Origin: Craterostigma plantagineum
Lineage: Eukaryota; Streptophyta; Magnoliopsida; Lamiales; Linderniaceae
DNA length: 64,000 nucleotides
Assembly (NCBI GenBank): GCA_027422505.1
Contig: JAPQWV010000124.1
Span: forward strand, 1,488,001 to 1,552,000
Reading direction: 5' to 3'
A program made the translations under genes and the position numbers. The notes under the pieces are model-generated. The model did not search any database and was not told the origin of the DNA. It saw nothing but the letters and a program-made list of their open reading frames with translations. Below are positions 1 through 13,900 of the stretch, piece by piece; position 1 is the stretch's first letter; the number at the start of each line of letters is the position of its first letter.

Positions 1-233
1 TGAGATCTACCACAGTTGTTTTTTTCTATTTATACGCCGTCCCATAATCGCTTGCCTGTTTAAGAACACAAAAGGGCACATCTTATATATGCCATGCGAT
101 AGTAGAAAGAAACTAAAAAAGGTGATTGGAGATTTAAAGCTAAAAGGAGGTAAGAGAGAAAAATAAGTATCAGACGACTGTAGCACTCGGAACTTGGAAG
201 AGAAGATATTTGGCTGAGCTCTTACATTACATT

Positions 234-738
234 ATGGAAGCAGCTTTGGAGTTGGACGATGATGTCTTCTTTGCAGATATAAGCAGGCAAATATCCCTTT
301 TAATCATGGATGACGAAGATGATGCATCCTCGCTTGATTCTCAGTACTATCCATCTGCTGCAAATCTACAGGTACTTCGAAGACATCTCTCTCTCTTTCA
401 AGAACTGTAAATATGGCTATTTTATTTTTTTTCTGACATCTCTTGCGAAAATCTTTCAGAGATTTGCGAACACTTTCCCTACGTCATTACAATCATCGTA
501 TCAGAGCTATGACCACAACCATCAGCAGCAAACTTGCAAAGGCACTGGAGTTTTCATACCTCGTTCGTCGAATCAAAGGAGACAAGGAAAGCCTAATAAA
601 GCTTCTGCAAACAAGTTTTTAAGGCCTTACTATGATCAAAGCGGTAGAGGGCTAGTCGTTCCTCGGGCGAATTACGACATCAATGGTAGCCCATCGCTTG
701 ATCAGTCTTTGAACGACGTCAGAAGAAGAAGATTCTGA
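234..738 (+). CDS. Uncharacterised small plant protein (two exons)
   Basis: Two exons, 234-371 and 460-738, join in phase across a GT-AG intron (donor after CTACAG, acceptor CTTTCAG) to give about 138 residues. I chose the ATG at 234; a longer in-frame reading from 210 would need a TTG start. The N-terminal 40 residues are acidic (LELDDDVFFADISRQIS, then a DDEDD run). The C-terminal half is basic, with a GTGVFIPRSS motif at about residue 75 and an RRRRF tail. I see no signal peptide or membrane segment. I recognise the acidic start plus GTGVFIP layout as recurring in plant proteins of unknown role, but I cannot name a function. It converges on the carrier gene downstream. Confidence 0.68.
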
Positions 739-1200
739 TATTCAAGACTGGCTTTTTATTAGTATAGCTAGTGATTTAATCTGTAAGAAAGAATAATAAT
801 ATATTTCAGAGTGGGGCTCGCAAGGGCTTATTATTACCTTCTCTGCTGTGTGATATAGGAATTGTATTATGATTGATTGTTTTGCTGTTAGGGTAAGGTA
901 AGGCTGCTCTATAATGTATTGTGGTGCTGTAATGTTAAATCAGCAGTATCAAATCATTGTCTCTCTCAATCGTCGATTAGTTATCATTAACATATTCTTA
1001 CCAGTATGCCCATGTCTTTGGACAACCTGGAAAGAAGAAAGAACCAAACATCTTTATTTTTTTATACCGTCATCAAGAAAAACTAGAGATGCATCTTATT
1101 AAATCAAGTGTTTCAACCCAGGTTGGATACAATGAATGTCTAATATTATAACACAGAATGTGTTTCCCTTTATTACAATGCGCATACCTCAAGGTTTCTT
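739..1200. other. 3' flank between convergent genes
   Basis: This is AT-rich sequence between the stop of the small unknown gene and the stop of the peroxisomal carrier on the other strand. It should hold both 3' untranslated regions. The short reading frames here have no family features and I call no gene. Confidence 0.6.
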
Positions 1201-3237
1201 TTAAGGGCTCTTAATCTTGGGCTTGGTGCTCAAAATGAACCTCCTAAGTGCTATCAACAAAACCCATGTTGTCTTTGTGATCTTCTCCTTTATCATCAAA
1301 AGGAGAGCAGAGCTTAGAACAGTTTTTAACATCTGGGCTTGCAAGCCTTTGAAGAAACCAGGTATCCCTTCTCTTTCCCAGATAGAGTAAAGCGTTGCCG
1401 ACGCTGTTTTGCGAGATTTTTTTGGCGCTTTTTTATCTTTCTCTTCTTCATTTGACTTAGCAGACTGAATCATCACTTTACACCTGTCCATATACTACCA
1501 TGCCTTAGCAGAGAACACCAAATTTGCGTAGGAAAGTACTTAAAAAGTTCGTATGGCGCTCCTTAAACGTATAAGACATAACACGAGAGAGAATGAAGAA
1601 CTTGACTATGCTTTGTTAGAAGATACAGGTGGACATATCACCTTATTGCAGGATAAGTCAAACATGTTGCGATACACTTAGAGGCCGCACCCAACATGAA
1701 GGCGGTAAATGCAGAAAGTGCTTCTTGAGATGATATATCATCTCCGTTTCTTCTCATCTTTTCTTTTAACATTCTGTTCTTCAACTGATCAAAAACAGTG
1801 TACTGCATCACATTACATTACAAGTTAGAATTTATCGATCAGAATTTTCTATTATTAGACTGAGGCAAAAAGGCAGATTGAACGATTCATAAAATCAAAC
1901 ACCAGTTACAGATGGAGAGAGTAAGGGAGAGATTTCATAAAATGGTACCTGTATTGAAGGATTTGTTGTTAGAAGCAGAGAGATGCCTAAACCATCAAAC
2001 GCATCACTCCAAGTACCTTCAGATAGGGACTCTAACAACCCCTTAGATTTACCAAAGTCACTTGTTTGCATTCTTGAAGATGCTGTATCAAGCGGCTGCA
2101 ATAACTAACTAACATCACAATATGGATAACAAAATGTATTTGCAGTGTAACCAGCAGAAAGATTGTGTATATCATGTAAATATAGTATATGATATTTAGT
2201 TTTTACATTAGGATCCAATAAACCACACAGAAAATATCCCCCCAGCACTTTCACATAACAAAACTAATACGCAGCATGGGTTCTTGGTAAAAAAAAAATG
2301 GCATTAATAAGTGGTAATTGCTACTTGCCTGTGTCACTATAGCTGTGCATGCACCTGCAGCAGCAGCAATGACCAAGTTTGCAGTTGTTCCTATTGACTT
2401 AGACTTGCTTTCTCTTAAGTACAGTCTCTTAAAAAAACTGTATCCGTAGAAATATACAAATTGTGAAATGAAAGACTGCAAATTCTTCGTCCCCAAGCCC
2501 TGGTACAGCGATATTATTTGACCTTTTGATATTGCTTCCCACAGAACATCTGAAATATTCCTGTTGACGAAATATTAACGCATTTGAGTAACTGACCAAA
2601 CGCTGATTTTATACAAATAAGCAACTGAAAAAGAATTTTATGTCTACTAGTCATTTAACTATATGCATCCACATGGGATTTCTTTTTAGTGAAAACTAGT
2701 ACCGAACCAAATGTTCCCTTCAGCATGAAATTATATGAGAATTTTATACCTAATTATCCATTGCATAACACAACACCAAAGAACCCACTGAAAATCAAAT
2801 TTAATTAAGAAAAGAAATCCAAAGTTACTGCCAAAAACAATCTATCATTAGCCCCAAAGTTGCATCTTTTATACTTAAGGCCAGTTACTTACTCCAGTGA
2901 TTCATTCTAAAGACTAATAATCACTGCAATCAGCACAAAACATAGAACGACCTCGCAAAACAAAGCAGCTTCTACAAGCAAAACTAAAACGAACAATCAA
3001 TCACCACGAAAACCCGATAAATTCTAAACCAAAAAGAAAACAAACCAAAGAAAGAGAGAGAGATAAAAAAAAAAATAGTATAAATCTCACAAACCTGTAT
3101 CTTTGGTAATCATGAACTCTATTTTCAGCTTGGTACTTGGTTTTACAAGTGTCGAGAGGGTACAGCACGGTCGTACTGACCAGCGCACCAATCGCACCCG
3201 ACGTCGCCTCAACTACCGACTCCATATCGAACGCCAT
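1201..3237 (-). CDS. PNC1: Peroxisomal adenine nucleotide carrier (PNC1/PNC2 type)
   Basis: A mitochondrial-carrier-family protein that exchanges ATP for AMP/ADP across the peroxisomal membrane, which fuels fatty-acid activation for beta-oxidation. Five minus-strand exons (3237-3095, 2560-2329, 2095-1949, 1802-1642, 1483-1201) join in phase to 321 residues, close to the Arabidopsis PNCs. Three carrier signatures are visible: YPLDTCK in exon 1, PLDTASSR in exon 3 and the degenerate YPAIRCK across exons 4 and 5. FFKGLQAQ and [13 protein letters not shown] near the C-terminus are strongly PNC-like. The start is the ATG of [17 protein letters not shown]. Intron 2 has a GC donor (CAG then GCAAGT): the nearby GT, four bases further on, would put a stop two codons into the next exon, so only the GC site keeps the PLDTASS motif in frame. 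PNC1 and PNC2 cannot be separated by eye. Confidence 0.93.
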
Positions 3238-3649
3238 CTACGGAAACAAAAACATCTATCTCACACAAAACGTCGAAAACTAAAAGAACTGAGTAATCAG
3301 AAAATGATCGCCGCTGATAGTTGAACCTGGTTAACGGAGACAGCGAGGGAGGACGGTGGCGATCAAATTCAATACAATTCAACGGAGGTCGTCGTTTAGG
3401 TGATCGCTTCTGAAATCGTGTCATGAATTTGGGAATTTCGATGCATTTTTAAGTATGGGCGTCAATCGCATACTGGGCCCCACTTTCTCCTACCAAGCAT
3501 GACGAAATTGAATTCATATTTGTTTATTTATTTATTTCTTTTGACCAGACTTGAGTCCAAATGCAATAAGGATACGTAAACCGAATAAATACTTTTATGG
3601 AATGGATATAAATCGGAAGAAAAATGAGTAAAAGGCTGGTGATTATATG

Positions 3650-4072
3650 TAGGGGTGGTAAACAGGTCGGGTTGGGTCACCTTCGGGTTCAACCCATTTA
3701 ATAAACGGGTTGAAAACTTCAACCCTGACCTGACATGTTTATTTAAACAGGTTGAAAAATCAAACTCAAACCCAACCTGTTTTAACCCTAACCAAACCCG
3801 CCAACCCGTTTAAAATTAAAAAAGAGAAGAAAAAAAAGACAAAATTCAGAATTATAAATCCAAATTAAACAAAACAAGGAGAACTAATGCAATTTTTTTT
3901 TTCTAAAAACGGCATGTGTGAGCGTGAGAGTGAGTAGAGAATTAGGGTTAATCCTTTTATTTTATTTATATGAATAATATGTTAATAATATATATTATTC
4001 GGGTTAAATGGTTGATTTCAGGTTGATTCCGGGTTGATTTCGGGTTGAAAATCCGAACCCTAGACAGCCCTA
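3650..4072. mobile_element. Non-autonomous hAT element (MITE) with 8-bp target duplication
   Basis: A 423-bp element flanked by identical 8-bp copies of ATTATATG (3642-3649 and 4073-4080). Its ends are inverted: TAGGGGTGGTA on the left and TAGGGCTGTC (reverse complement) on the right, matching the TAGGG-TG ends of plant hAT elements. Both sub-ends are full of GGGTTGA and AACCC motifs, such as the string of GGGTTGATTTC variants near 4010-4050, which could be transposase-binding sites. No transposase frame is present. Confidence 0.85.
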
Positions 4073-4080
4073 ATTATATG

Positions 4081-5889
4081 TATCGTAGCTTTATGAAGTG
4101 AAATACTATTTTAGTAAAAACAAATAAATCAAGAATTGTGATCTATGTGGGCTGAGCTGGGTCACAAATTTCTATATGTGCTTTAGTATGGGTTACGAAG
4201 CCCAACTTAAATTTACTATTAATGTGAATTAATAGATTTATATATTAAATCAATTGGTAACACCATGATTTCTTTTCATACCTTGAGAAGCATTGGGTTG
4301 AAAATGAAAACCATTGATATCATCAACCACCCAAGAACTCGAAAGGCACCTATGAATTATCAAGAGGCTTATGAAATTAATACTTTCAAATAAAAAATGC
4401 CACCACTTCGTAAACTACACGTAGAAAAAATATTCACACAGATAAACTCAATGGTGGAGAATGAAAAAAACTCAATTACCTGATGCAGTTGATACCTCCA
4501 TTGACAGAAGTTATTAGCATCACAACACTAATATTCACCAAATCACTTAATCTACTCGGAAAATTGCAGAAATAAATATTGATGGGGCAATTAACGAAAT
4601 CCATTAGCTTAATTTTGAACGAAGGAGGTTTATATATAATATATATATGTATATTTGTCGGAAGTTTTGTTGTTGAGCTCCTTTGCAGAAATCGAAGGGG
4701 TTTTACAACTATAGAGGAACGGCCCACATTATCAAGACTTGATCTCCATTCTCCGTATGTCCACCTATTTTTATGCGGTGTTTATTATTTTCAGTAAATG
4801 CCAAAATTTTCATATAAGATAATGGATAAATAAAAGCTTGCTCAACTACAATAAAAAAAATACAGGAACAGATACATAAATAAGTATATTACTTTTTTTT
4901 TCATAATGGCACGTCAACACGTGTATTATGTATTCGTTATTCCAAGTTTGACGACCAAAAGTCAATGAGCAGATTATCTAAAACTCTAGTTTACTGCTTA
5001 AAATTAGAATATGTTAAAAATAATAGTAAAGAAAATCACCGAATGCCTATAAATGATAAAATAAGCCGCCTTTGACATTAATCGTGTTCTCTTACACTAC
5101 ACCGATTCTCATGTTTCGCTCTTATCTTGCACTAATTAATGTCCGCGAACTCGGTGATGAGATTATGCCTTTCCTTTTACGCAATCACTCAAAGATTTGT
5201 TGTCACCATTTTATTAACATCTAATCATATATAGTTATAATATAATGAAATTATGAAGTAGTACTCAAGGAAGTCGAGCTGTATTTTAAAACAAAGAAAG
5301 TCCAACTACTTCGTTGACTTAGGTTTCGTGTGCATATTCAAAACGTGATGCTGCCATTAATTACCACGAGTGACCATTGACTTTTGTCTTGTGATGCCTT
5401 TTTATTACAAGTCCAAGTAAATTGAGTGCATGGGTTCGTCGTCTACATCTATTCGATACTACATTGAATTGTATCACACAAGCAAATTTCAAATAACTGA
5501 TTTTATTTATGTAACTAAGTATAGAGGTAAGATGGCTCGGGATTTCTTATTATAGCAACGTAGCAACGTGAGCATGAGAAATCATTTCGTATTTCCTTAA
5601 AAAATCTCTGCAATAATTATGTGAAACGACAATGCCATTAATTTTCTATACATCGACGACTTTCCTTCACCGATATTGAGCATGATTTTTCGTGTAGAAG
5701 TTAGTTAAACTACGCTAATCATTGCCATCTCTCACCATTTTTATAATAGTGTTAGGTTTTTGATTTGTTGTTAATACTTCTAACAGTATCCTAAAGATAC
5801 TATATATTCTCAACCAATCCCAATATATATACTATCGATCTTAGCATATTACTCAACTCCACAAAAGGGAAGAGCAAAACTTATAGTAT
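4081..5889. other. Intergenic region upstream of the peroxidase
   Basis: About 1.8 kb of AT-rich sequence between the hAT element and the peroxidase start codon. Small frames between 4476 and 4797 overlap on opposite strands and show no family features. The last few hundred bases should be the peroxidase promoter, with TATA-like runs near 5801 and 5823. I see no other gene. Confidence 0.55.
5801..5808 (+). promoter_or_regulatory. Probable TATA box of the peroxidase
   Basis: TATATATT lies about 90 bases before the peroxidase ATG, with CCAATCC just after it and a second TATA-like run at 5823-5832. The distance suits a short 5' leader. Which run is used cannot be told from sequence alone. Confidence 0.4.
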
Positions 5890-8402
<2,513 letters not shown>

Positions 8403-8658
8403 TGTTGATTTTGATTATATTGAATCTTTGTTTGATTGATAATTGTATTTTATATGGATATTGTATTATGTTTGTGTGTGTGTGATTTTTTGTTAATGTG
8501 ATGTGTTGGTGGATATGATTTTATGTAAGTCGTACTCATTTTGTAACTTCTCGTTACAAGTTTAATCTAAGGATTTCATGTCGGTGGGATGTTTGCTAAG
8601 AAATATTAATTTTTTTAAAAAACTATGTTAGGATATTTTCAACCCCGATAATTTTTTG

Positions 8659-9667
8659 TTAATTCCTTATCAGTCCCTCTCAAAGTTTAAACTTCCTCTT
8701 AAATACTACTCGAATTATTTCTTCCTTATAAGTACATATCTGAAAATTTATTCCTCTGCAGTACCTAAAAAGGTCTTTTCAGCGTTAAAAAGACGAAAAT
8801 ACCCCTGTCTCACATATTCCATTGAAGTTGAATAAATTATTTCACATGAATTATACCAACAAAACTTGTTATTATACCAATAAAATTGAAATTATATCAG
8901 AAATTTGTAGAAATTATACCAAATGTTCGAACATTATACTACGTTATTATAATTCGAATTTTATAAAATGAAATTGGACATTATACTAACTGATTATGCT
9001 ATTATACTAGAAATTATGGAAATTGTACCATTTGTTTTCGTAATTATACTAATAAATAAAGGTATTATAATTTATAAAAAATAGGCATTATACCAACTGA
9101 TTTTGCTATTATACCAGAAATTGAGGAGATTATACCATCTATTTTCGTTATTATACCAATAAATATTGTTATTTTAATTTTATACAGCGAAATTGAATTA
9201 TATACCAACTAATTTTTGCAATTATACCATAAATTGTGGAAAATATACCATACATTATCGTTATTATACCATCTGTCTCAGTTATTATACCAATAAATAA
9301 AGTTATTTTAATTTTATACAGCAAAATTGGAGATTATACCAACTAATTTTGCTATTATACCAGAAACTGAGTAAATTATACCATCTGTTTATTAGGTTCA
9401 ATTCTGCTGGTATAATAACGATAACAGTTGGTATAATTCCAATTTAACATTATTTTGTTGGTATAATGAGAATAACAATTGGTATAATAATCAGAATAGT
9501 TGGTATGATCCCAATTTAATATCAGGAAGGGGTATCTCCGTCCGTTCACTGTTTAGGGGTATTAAACACACAACTTTTTGCAGATGAGTACTTAACATGA
9601 AGATTTTGTCATAGGGGTACTGAACAGGAAGTTTAGTTTCTGACAGGGTCTGATAAGGAATTTACCC
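8659..9667. mobile_element. TIR element (MULE-like MITE) with TTATACCAA array
   Basis: About 1 kb bounded by long inverted ends: left TAATTCCTTATCAGTCCCTC, right (reversed) TAAATTCCTTATCAGACCCT, both continuing into (A)AACTTCC. It sits between two copies of ATAATTTTTTG (8648-8658 and 9668-9678), a target duplication of Mutator size. The interior, about 8850-9520, repeats TTATACCA(A/G) many times, first in one orientation and after about 9400 in the other (TGGTATAAT). No protein is encoded. Confidence 0.78.
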
Positions 9668-9678
9668 ATAATTTTTTG

Positions 9679-10948
9679 CCCGAGAAATGACGATAATAAA
9701 TAAGCGATACGAAAAATAAATTTGGACAGTGAACACGTACGTAGTTTGGTCAAAATGACCTACGTCCACGGGCCGGACGGTAAAACTTCATTATATGTGG
9801 AGTGAATACATACGTGTACACCTCGTAAGGATGAACTGTAGAAAACAGCTACAACGACCTTGAGAATAATGAGCAGACTGACAAAAGATTTATTGTGTTG
9901 TGGTGTGTTCTCTACGGCGTATTATGCCTATTTATAGGCAACTTCTCCCTCGCTCTTTCCATGTGAAAAGAAGTATACAGCAGCACACCATTTGAATATT
10001 CAACTCAGTAGCCGAAATGATAACCTGTTTTCTTCGTAGCATTATTTTTCACGTGGCTTTCATCCTTCATTTGTTGAATGATCAAAGACCATCACTTTAG
10101 TACAAAGGTCACTTCAACAAATTCGATAAAACTATCTTTGAAACTTATAAACTTTGGGGCTGACGCAATAGCCTGCAAACTCTGCCGAGCAAGTAATAAT
10201 AACTCCAAAACAAGTCCATCATGATCGAAGGTACATGAGGACCAACGATCACATTGCAAATAAATATCTATTCTATTATATAAAGGTTGCGGGGTGGCTA
10301 TAAACTGTCACGTTTGGTCCGTCACTTATTTGCAATATAGTCTTCTTTTTGTTAATTAATTTCGTTAATAATTTTTATATTACTTTTAAATTATTTATTT
10401 ATTATACTTATATCACTACACATTATTTTTGTTAATGAGTTAGACGTTAAATTTTATATATTAAACATTACAAATAATGAATTTTAAAATTAAAAGTAAC
10501 ATAAATATAATATATGTTGAGTTTTTTAGTGATCAGCCTAAAATTAAACAAAATTATAGACAGCGAGAATTATTAAACATACCAAAATATGTGATCAAAC
10601 TGAACATGCTATTGCTATATGGCCCTACCAAAGACATTGGGAACAAAAAATTTATACGATATTGATTAAGATTCTTTTTCTTTCTTATTTTACACATGTT
10701 AAAATGAATATATTAAACAGTACCCTGTCCTTCGACCCACAATTTAAATCGATTCATTATATACAACCATCACACATTATTACAAACTGGTTTTCTATTT
10801 CTACATTTCCGTCCAACATAATCTTCCAACTTCAAGGAAGCAGCAAATCCACAGTATTATTATTACAAGTCCCATACGAACCAACGCATATCAGCGAAGA
10901 GGTCGATGCAACAAGTTAAATAATGTTCACTTAAACAAACGTTTTAAT
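9679..10948. other. Intergenic region between peroxidase and DXS
   Basis: AT-rich, with small frames at 10477-10919 that lack any recognisable feature. The last few hundred bases should contain the DXS 3' untranslated region, which is transcribed from the other strand. A stretch around 9830-9960 with a TATTTATAGGC motif could be a fragment of an LTR, but I found no second copy or target duplication. Confidence 0.5.
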
Positions 10949-13900
10949 CTAAGACGGCGACATGATCTGAAAAGCTTCCCTAGCTTTCCCCAACATGTTA
11001 AAAACCGTAGCTGCAATATGAGAAGGCGTTAGCCCAGCTTCCATTATTTGATCGGCTGGCGATCCATGGTCTATATACCTATCAGGTAAAACCATTGGCC
11101 TCCACTGCACATAATAAAATATTCAAAATTTTCCATTATTTCCTATAAGAAAATAATTTATATATAATCATTTAATATATCACTCACCTTCACTTTCCCA
11201 TCATCAAGCAATCCATCTAGAGCCATGAACTGAACCACGTGGGACCCAAAGCCTCCTATGGACCCTTCCTCGACCGTAATAACCACCTCGTGGGACCTAG
11301 CCAAGCCCCTTATGAGCCCGCGGTCCAACGGTTTGCAGAACCGAGCGTCGGCCACAGTCACCCTCAGACCGTGCGACTCGAGAAGGGCAGCTGCGGCTAA
11401 GCAGCTCTGAACCGCCGCACCGTAGCCGAGAAGGGCCACTCGCTCACCTTCCCTGAGTATTCGGCCCTTACCGATCTGAGATGGAAAACAAACATCCCAT
11501 GTTGGTTGTTCCGATATCCATTCAACTATTTTTTTTACCGTATGAGTTAAGAGGGTGACACTTTCGGGACAATCATGGATTGCAATCTTAGCACTTTCAG
11601 GACACGGAATTGCAATTGACACTAACTTCCACGTGCGAAGCAATTCAAGAGATAAAAAAAGAGGGGCCAATCGGATGCCACATCACCCAATTCCCGATGA
11701 CGTGGCGGTCCACATTGAAGCTAACTGGGGTTGTTGGTGTCAAACTCAAGTCCCACATCGGATAAATCGAAGAAGTTGGTCAAGTATATAAGCTCGTGAA
11801 CTAACTCTCTCTATTGCCAGTTGGTTTTAGAGAGGAACCCCACCCACAAGCTTATATGGGCTGAGTTTGGCCTGTGACTGGGTCAAAAAAAATTCCTACA
11901 CAGTTGAACCCCAAGTCATCAGATATCCCTATTGTTCTTAAATTGCTTCAATTTTGAAAGTTACTGCACTAGAATACTGCAAGCCCCTTAAGTCGGGCTC
12001 CCCGAAAGTGCCGCACCCTAAACAGAAAATTTCATTACCTCGAGAGGCTTCCCCTTATTGCCCGGCGGAAGCTCGACCCCGACGCCATTGCCCCTCGGGT
12101 ACCTAAAGCAGCTCGGCCGGTCGTCGATGGCCGCCGCCGTGGCCACCACGTGGAAGAGCTCCGCCTCGTCGGAAGGAGCCATGACCACCATGTTCGGAAG
12201 GCAAGCCATGAAGGTCACGTCGAAGGCCCCGCAGTGGGTGGGCCCGTCAGCCCCGACGAGCCCGGCCCGGTCCATGGCGAACCTCACGGGGAGCCTCTGA
12301 AGGTCGACGTCGTGGACCACCTGGTCGTAGGCTCGCTGGAGGAATGAGGAGTATATGGCGCAGAAGGGCTTCACGCCCTCGCACGCCAGGCCGGCCGCGA
12401 ACGTCACCGCGTGCTGCTCGGCGATCCCCACGTCGAAGCACCGAGTGGGGAATCGACGCTGGAAGAGGTTGAGTCCCGTCCCGCCTCCCATGGCCGCGTG
12501 GATCGCCACGACGTCTTTGTCGGCTTCGGCCTCCGCAATCAGAGCCTCGGCGAAGTAGTTGGTGTAGGACTGAGTCCGCGCGCTCGACTTGAACTGCTTC
12601 CCCGTCGCCGGGTCGAACTTGACCACACCTACCGAATCGGAGAAAGATTTTTCCCTTTTATTTTGCCAAGATTTTTCACCTTGCATTTATATATATCTAG
12701 CAAGATTGATATTTTTTTCAGCCATATAATTTAGGGGATGGCATTATACGAATAGAGAATTCACGGGGCGGCATTACACAGACAACTACTTTCACAAAAG
12801 TAAGCATTTTGGGGACATCATATGCTGAAAACCTCGAATATGTCTAAAAATTGCTACTTTTGATGGTCATTGTCCGTATATTGTCACCCCCTAAATACGC
12901 CCGAACCATAGATTATATGCTGAAATCCTAGAATTTGGATCGGAACAACAAATATAGGGTGTGACGTTACACATTATAACTTTTAGAATCAAACAATTTA
13001 GAGACATTATATGCCAGAACCCTAGAATTTGGGACAAAATCCAAGATTACGGAGTATAATGTCCTTAAATTGCTTAATTTAAAAGTTATTATTCGTATAA
13101 TGTAACGCCCTGAATTTTGTATCCCTATAATATGACCCCTCTTAAATTACAGGAAGGGAAAAAAATAATGAAGCCATACATACCATGATACTTGTCGTCT
13201 GCTTTCTCAGCATAAGGGTATCCCCGTCCCTTCTCGGTGACGACGTGGATCAAGACGGGCCCCGTCGTCTGCGTGCTCTTCACCTCCTTAAGAATGGCCG
13301 TGAGGTCGTCGATGTTGTGCCCGTCGACCGGGCCGATGTAGTAAAGCCCGAGCTCTTCGAACAGGCTCGACCCGGACCCGCTGATGAGCCCGCGGGCGTA
13401 CTCGTCGACCTTCGCCGCCAGCTCGTGCATGGGCCCGCCTATTTGCTTGGTCACTCCCTAACCGAACAAAATCAAACTTAGCTTGCGAAACTTTCACAAA
13501 TGATAATAGTATCGTCGCAAGAAAGGCCAACCTTGGCAACTTCTCTGAGCTCTCTGAGCGGTCGGTTAGACTGTAGCCTACTCAGAGCACTGCTCAGTGC
13601 GCCCACGGGCGGAATTGGCCCGTCTAAATTAGCCGTAGGCAACGAAACTTGCTTGTTATCGTTGAGTATGACGATCATGTCTGAATCTAAGTAGCCAGCG
13701 TTGTTCATGGCTTCGTAGGCTTGGCCAGCTGTCATCGCCCCGTCCCCTATTACAGCTACGACATTGTTCTTTCGACCCTTTAAGTCCCTCCCCACGGCCA
13801 TTCCTGCCAACCACCATAGAATCGAAAATTCTCAACAGTTATAACCAATCATATTCTATTGGATTCTAGCGAAAACGGTTAACGATTTTTTTTTTCGTAA

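Noticed and set aside
11476..11670. Upstream extension of the DXS exon 8 frame
   Set aside because: The extra residues do not resemble DXS and fall within intron 7 transposon sequence; a good acceptor (CATCTCAG) marks the exon start at 11475.
12058..12734. Several long plus-strand frames opposite DXS exon 7
   Set aside because: They are shadows caused by the high GC content of the DXS exon, which has a complete DXS match on the minus strand.
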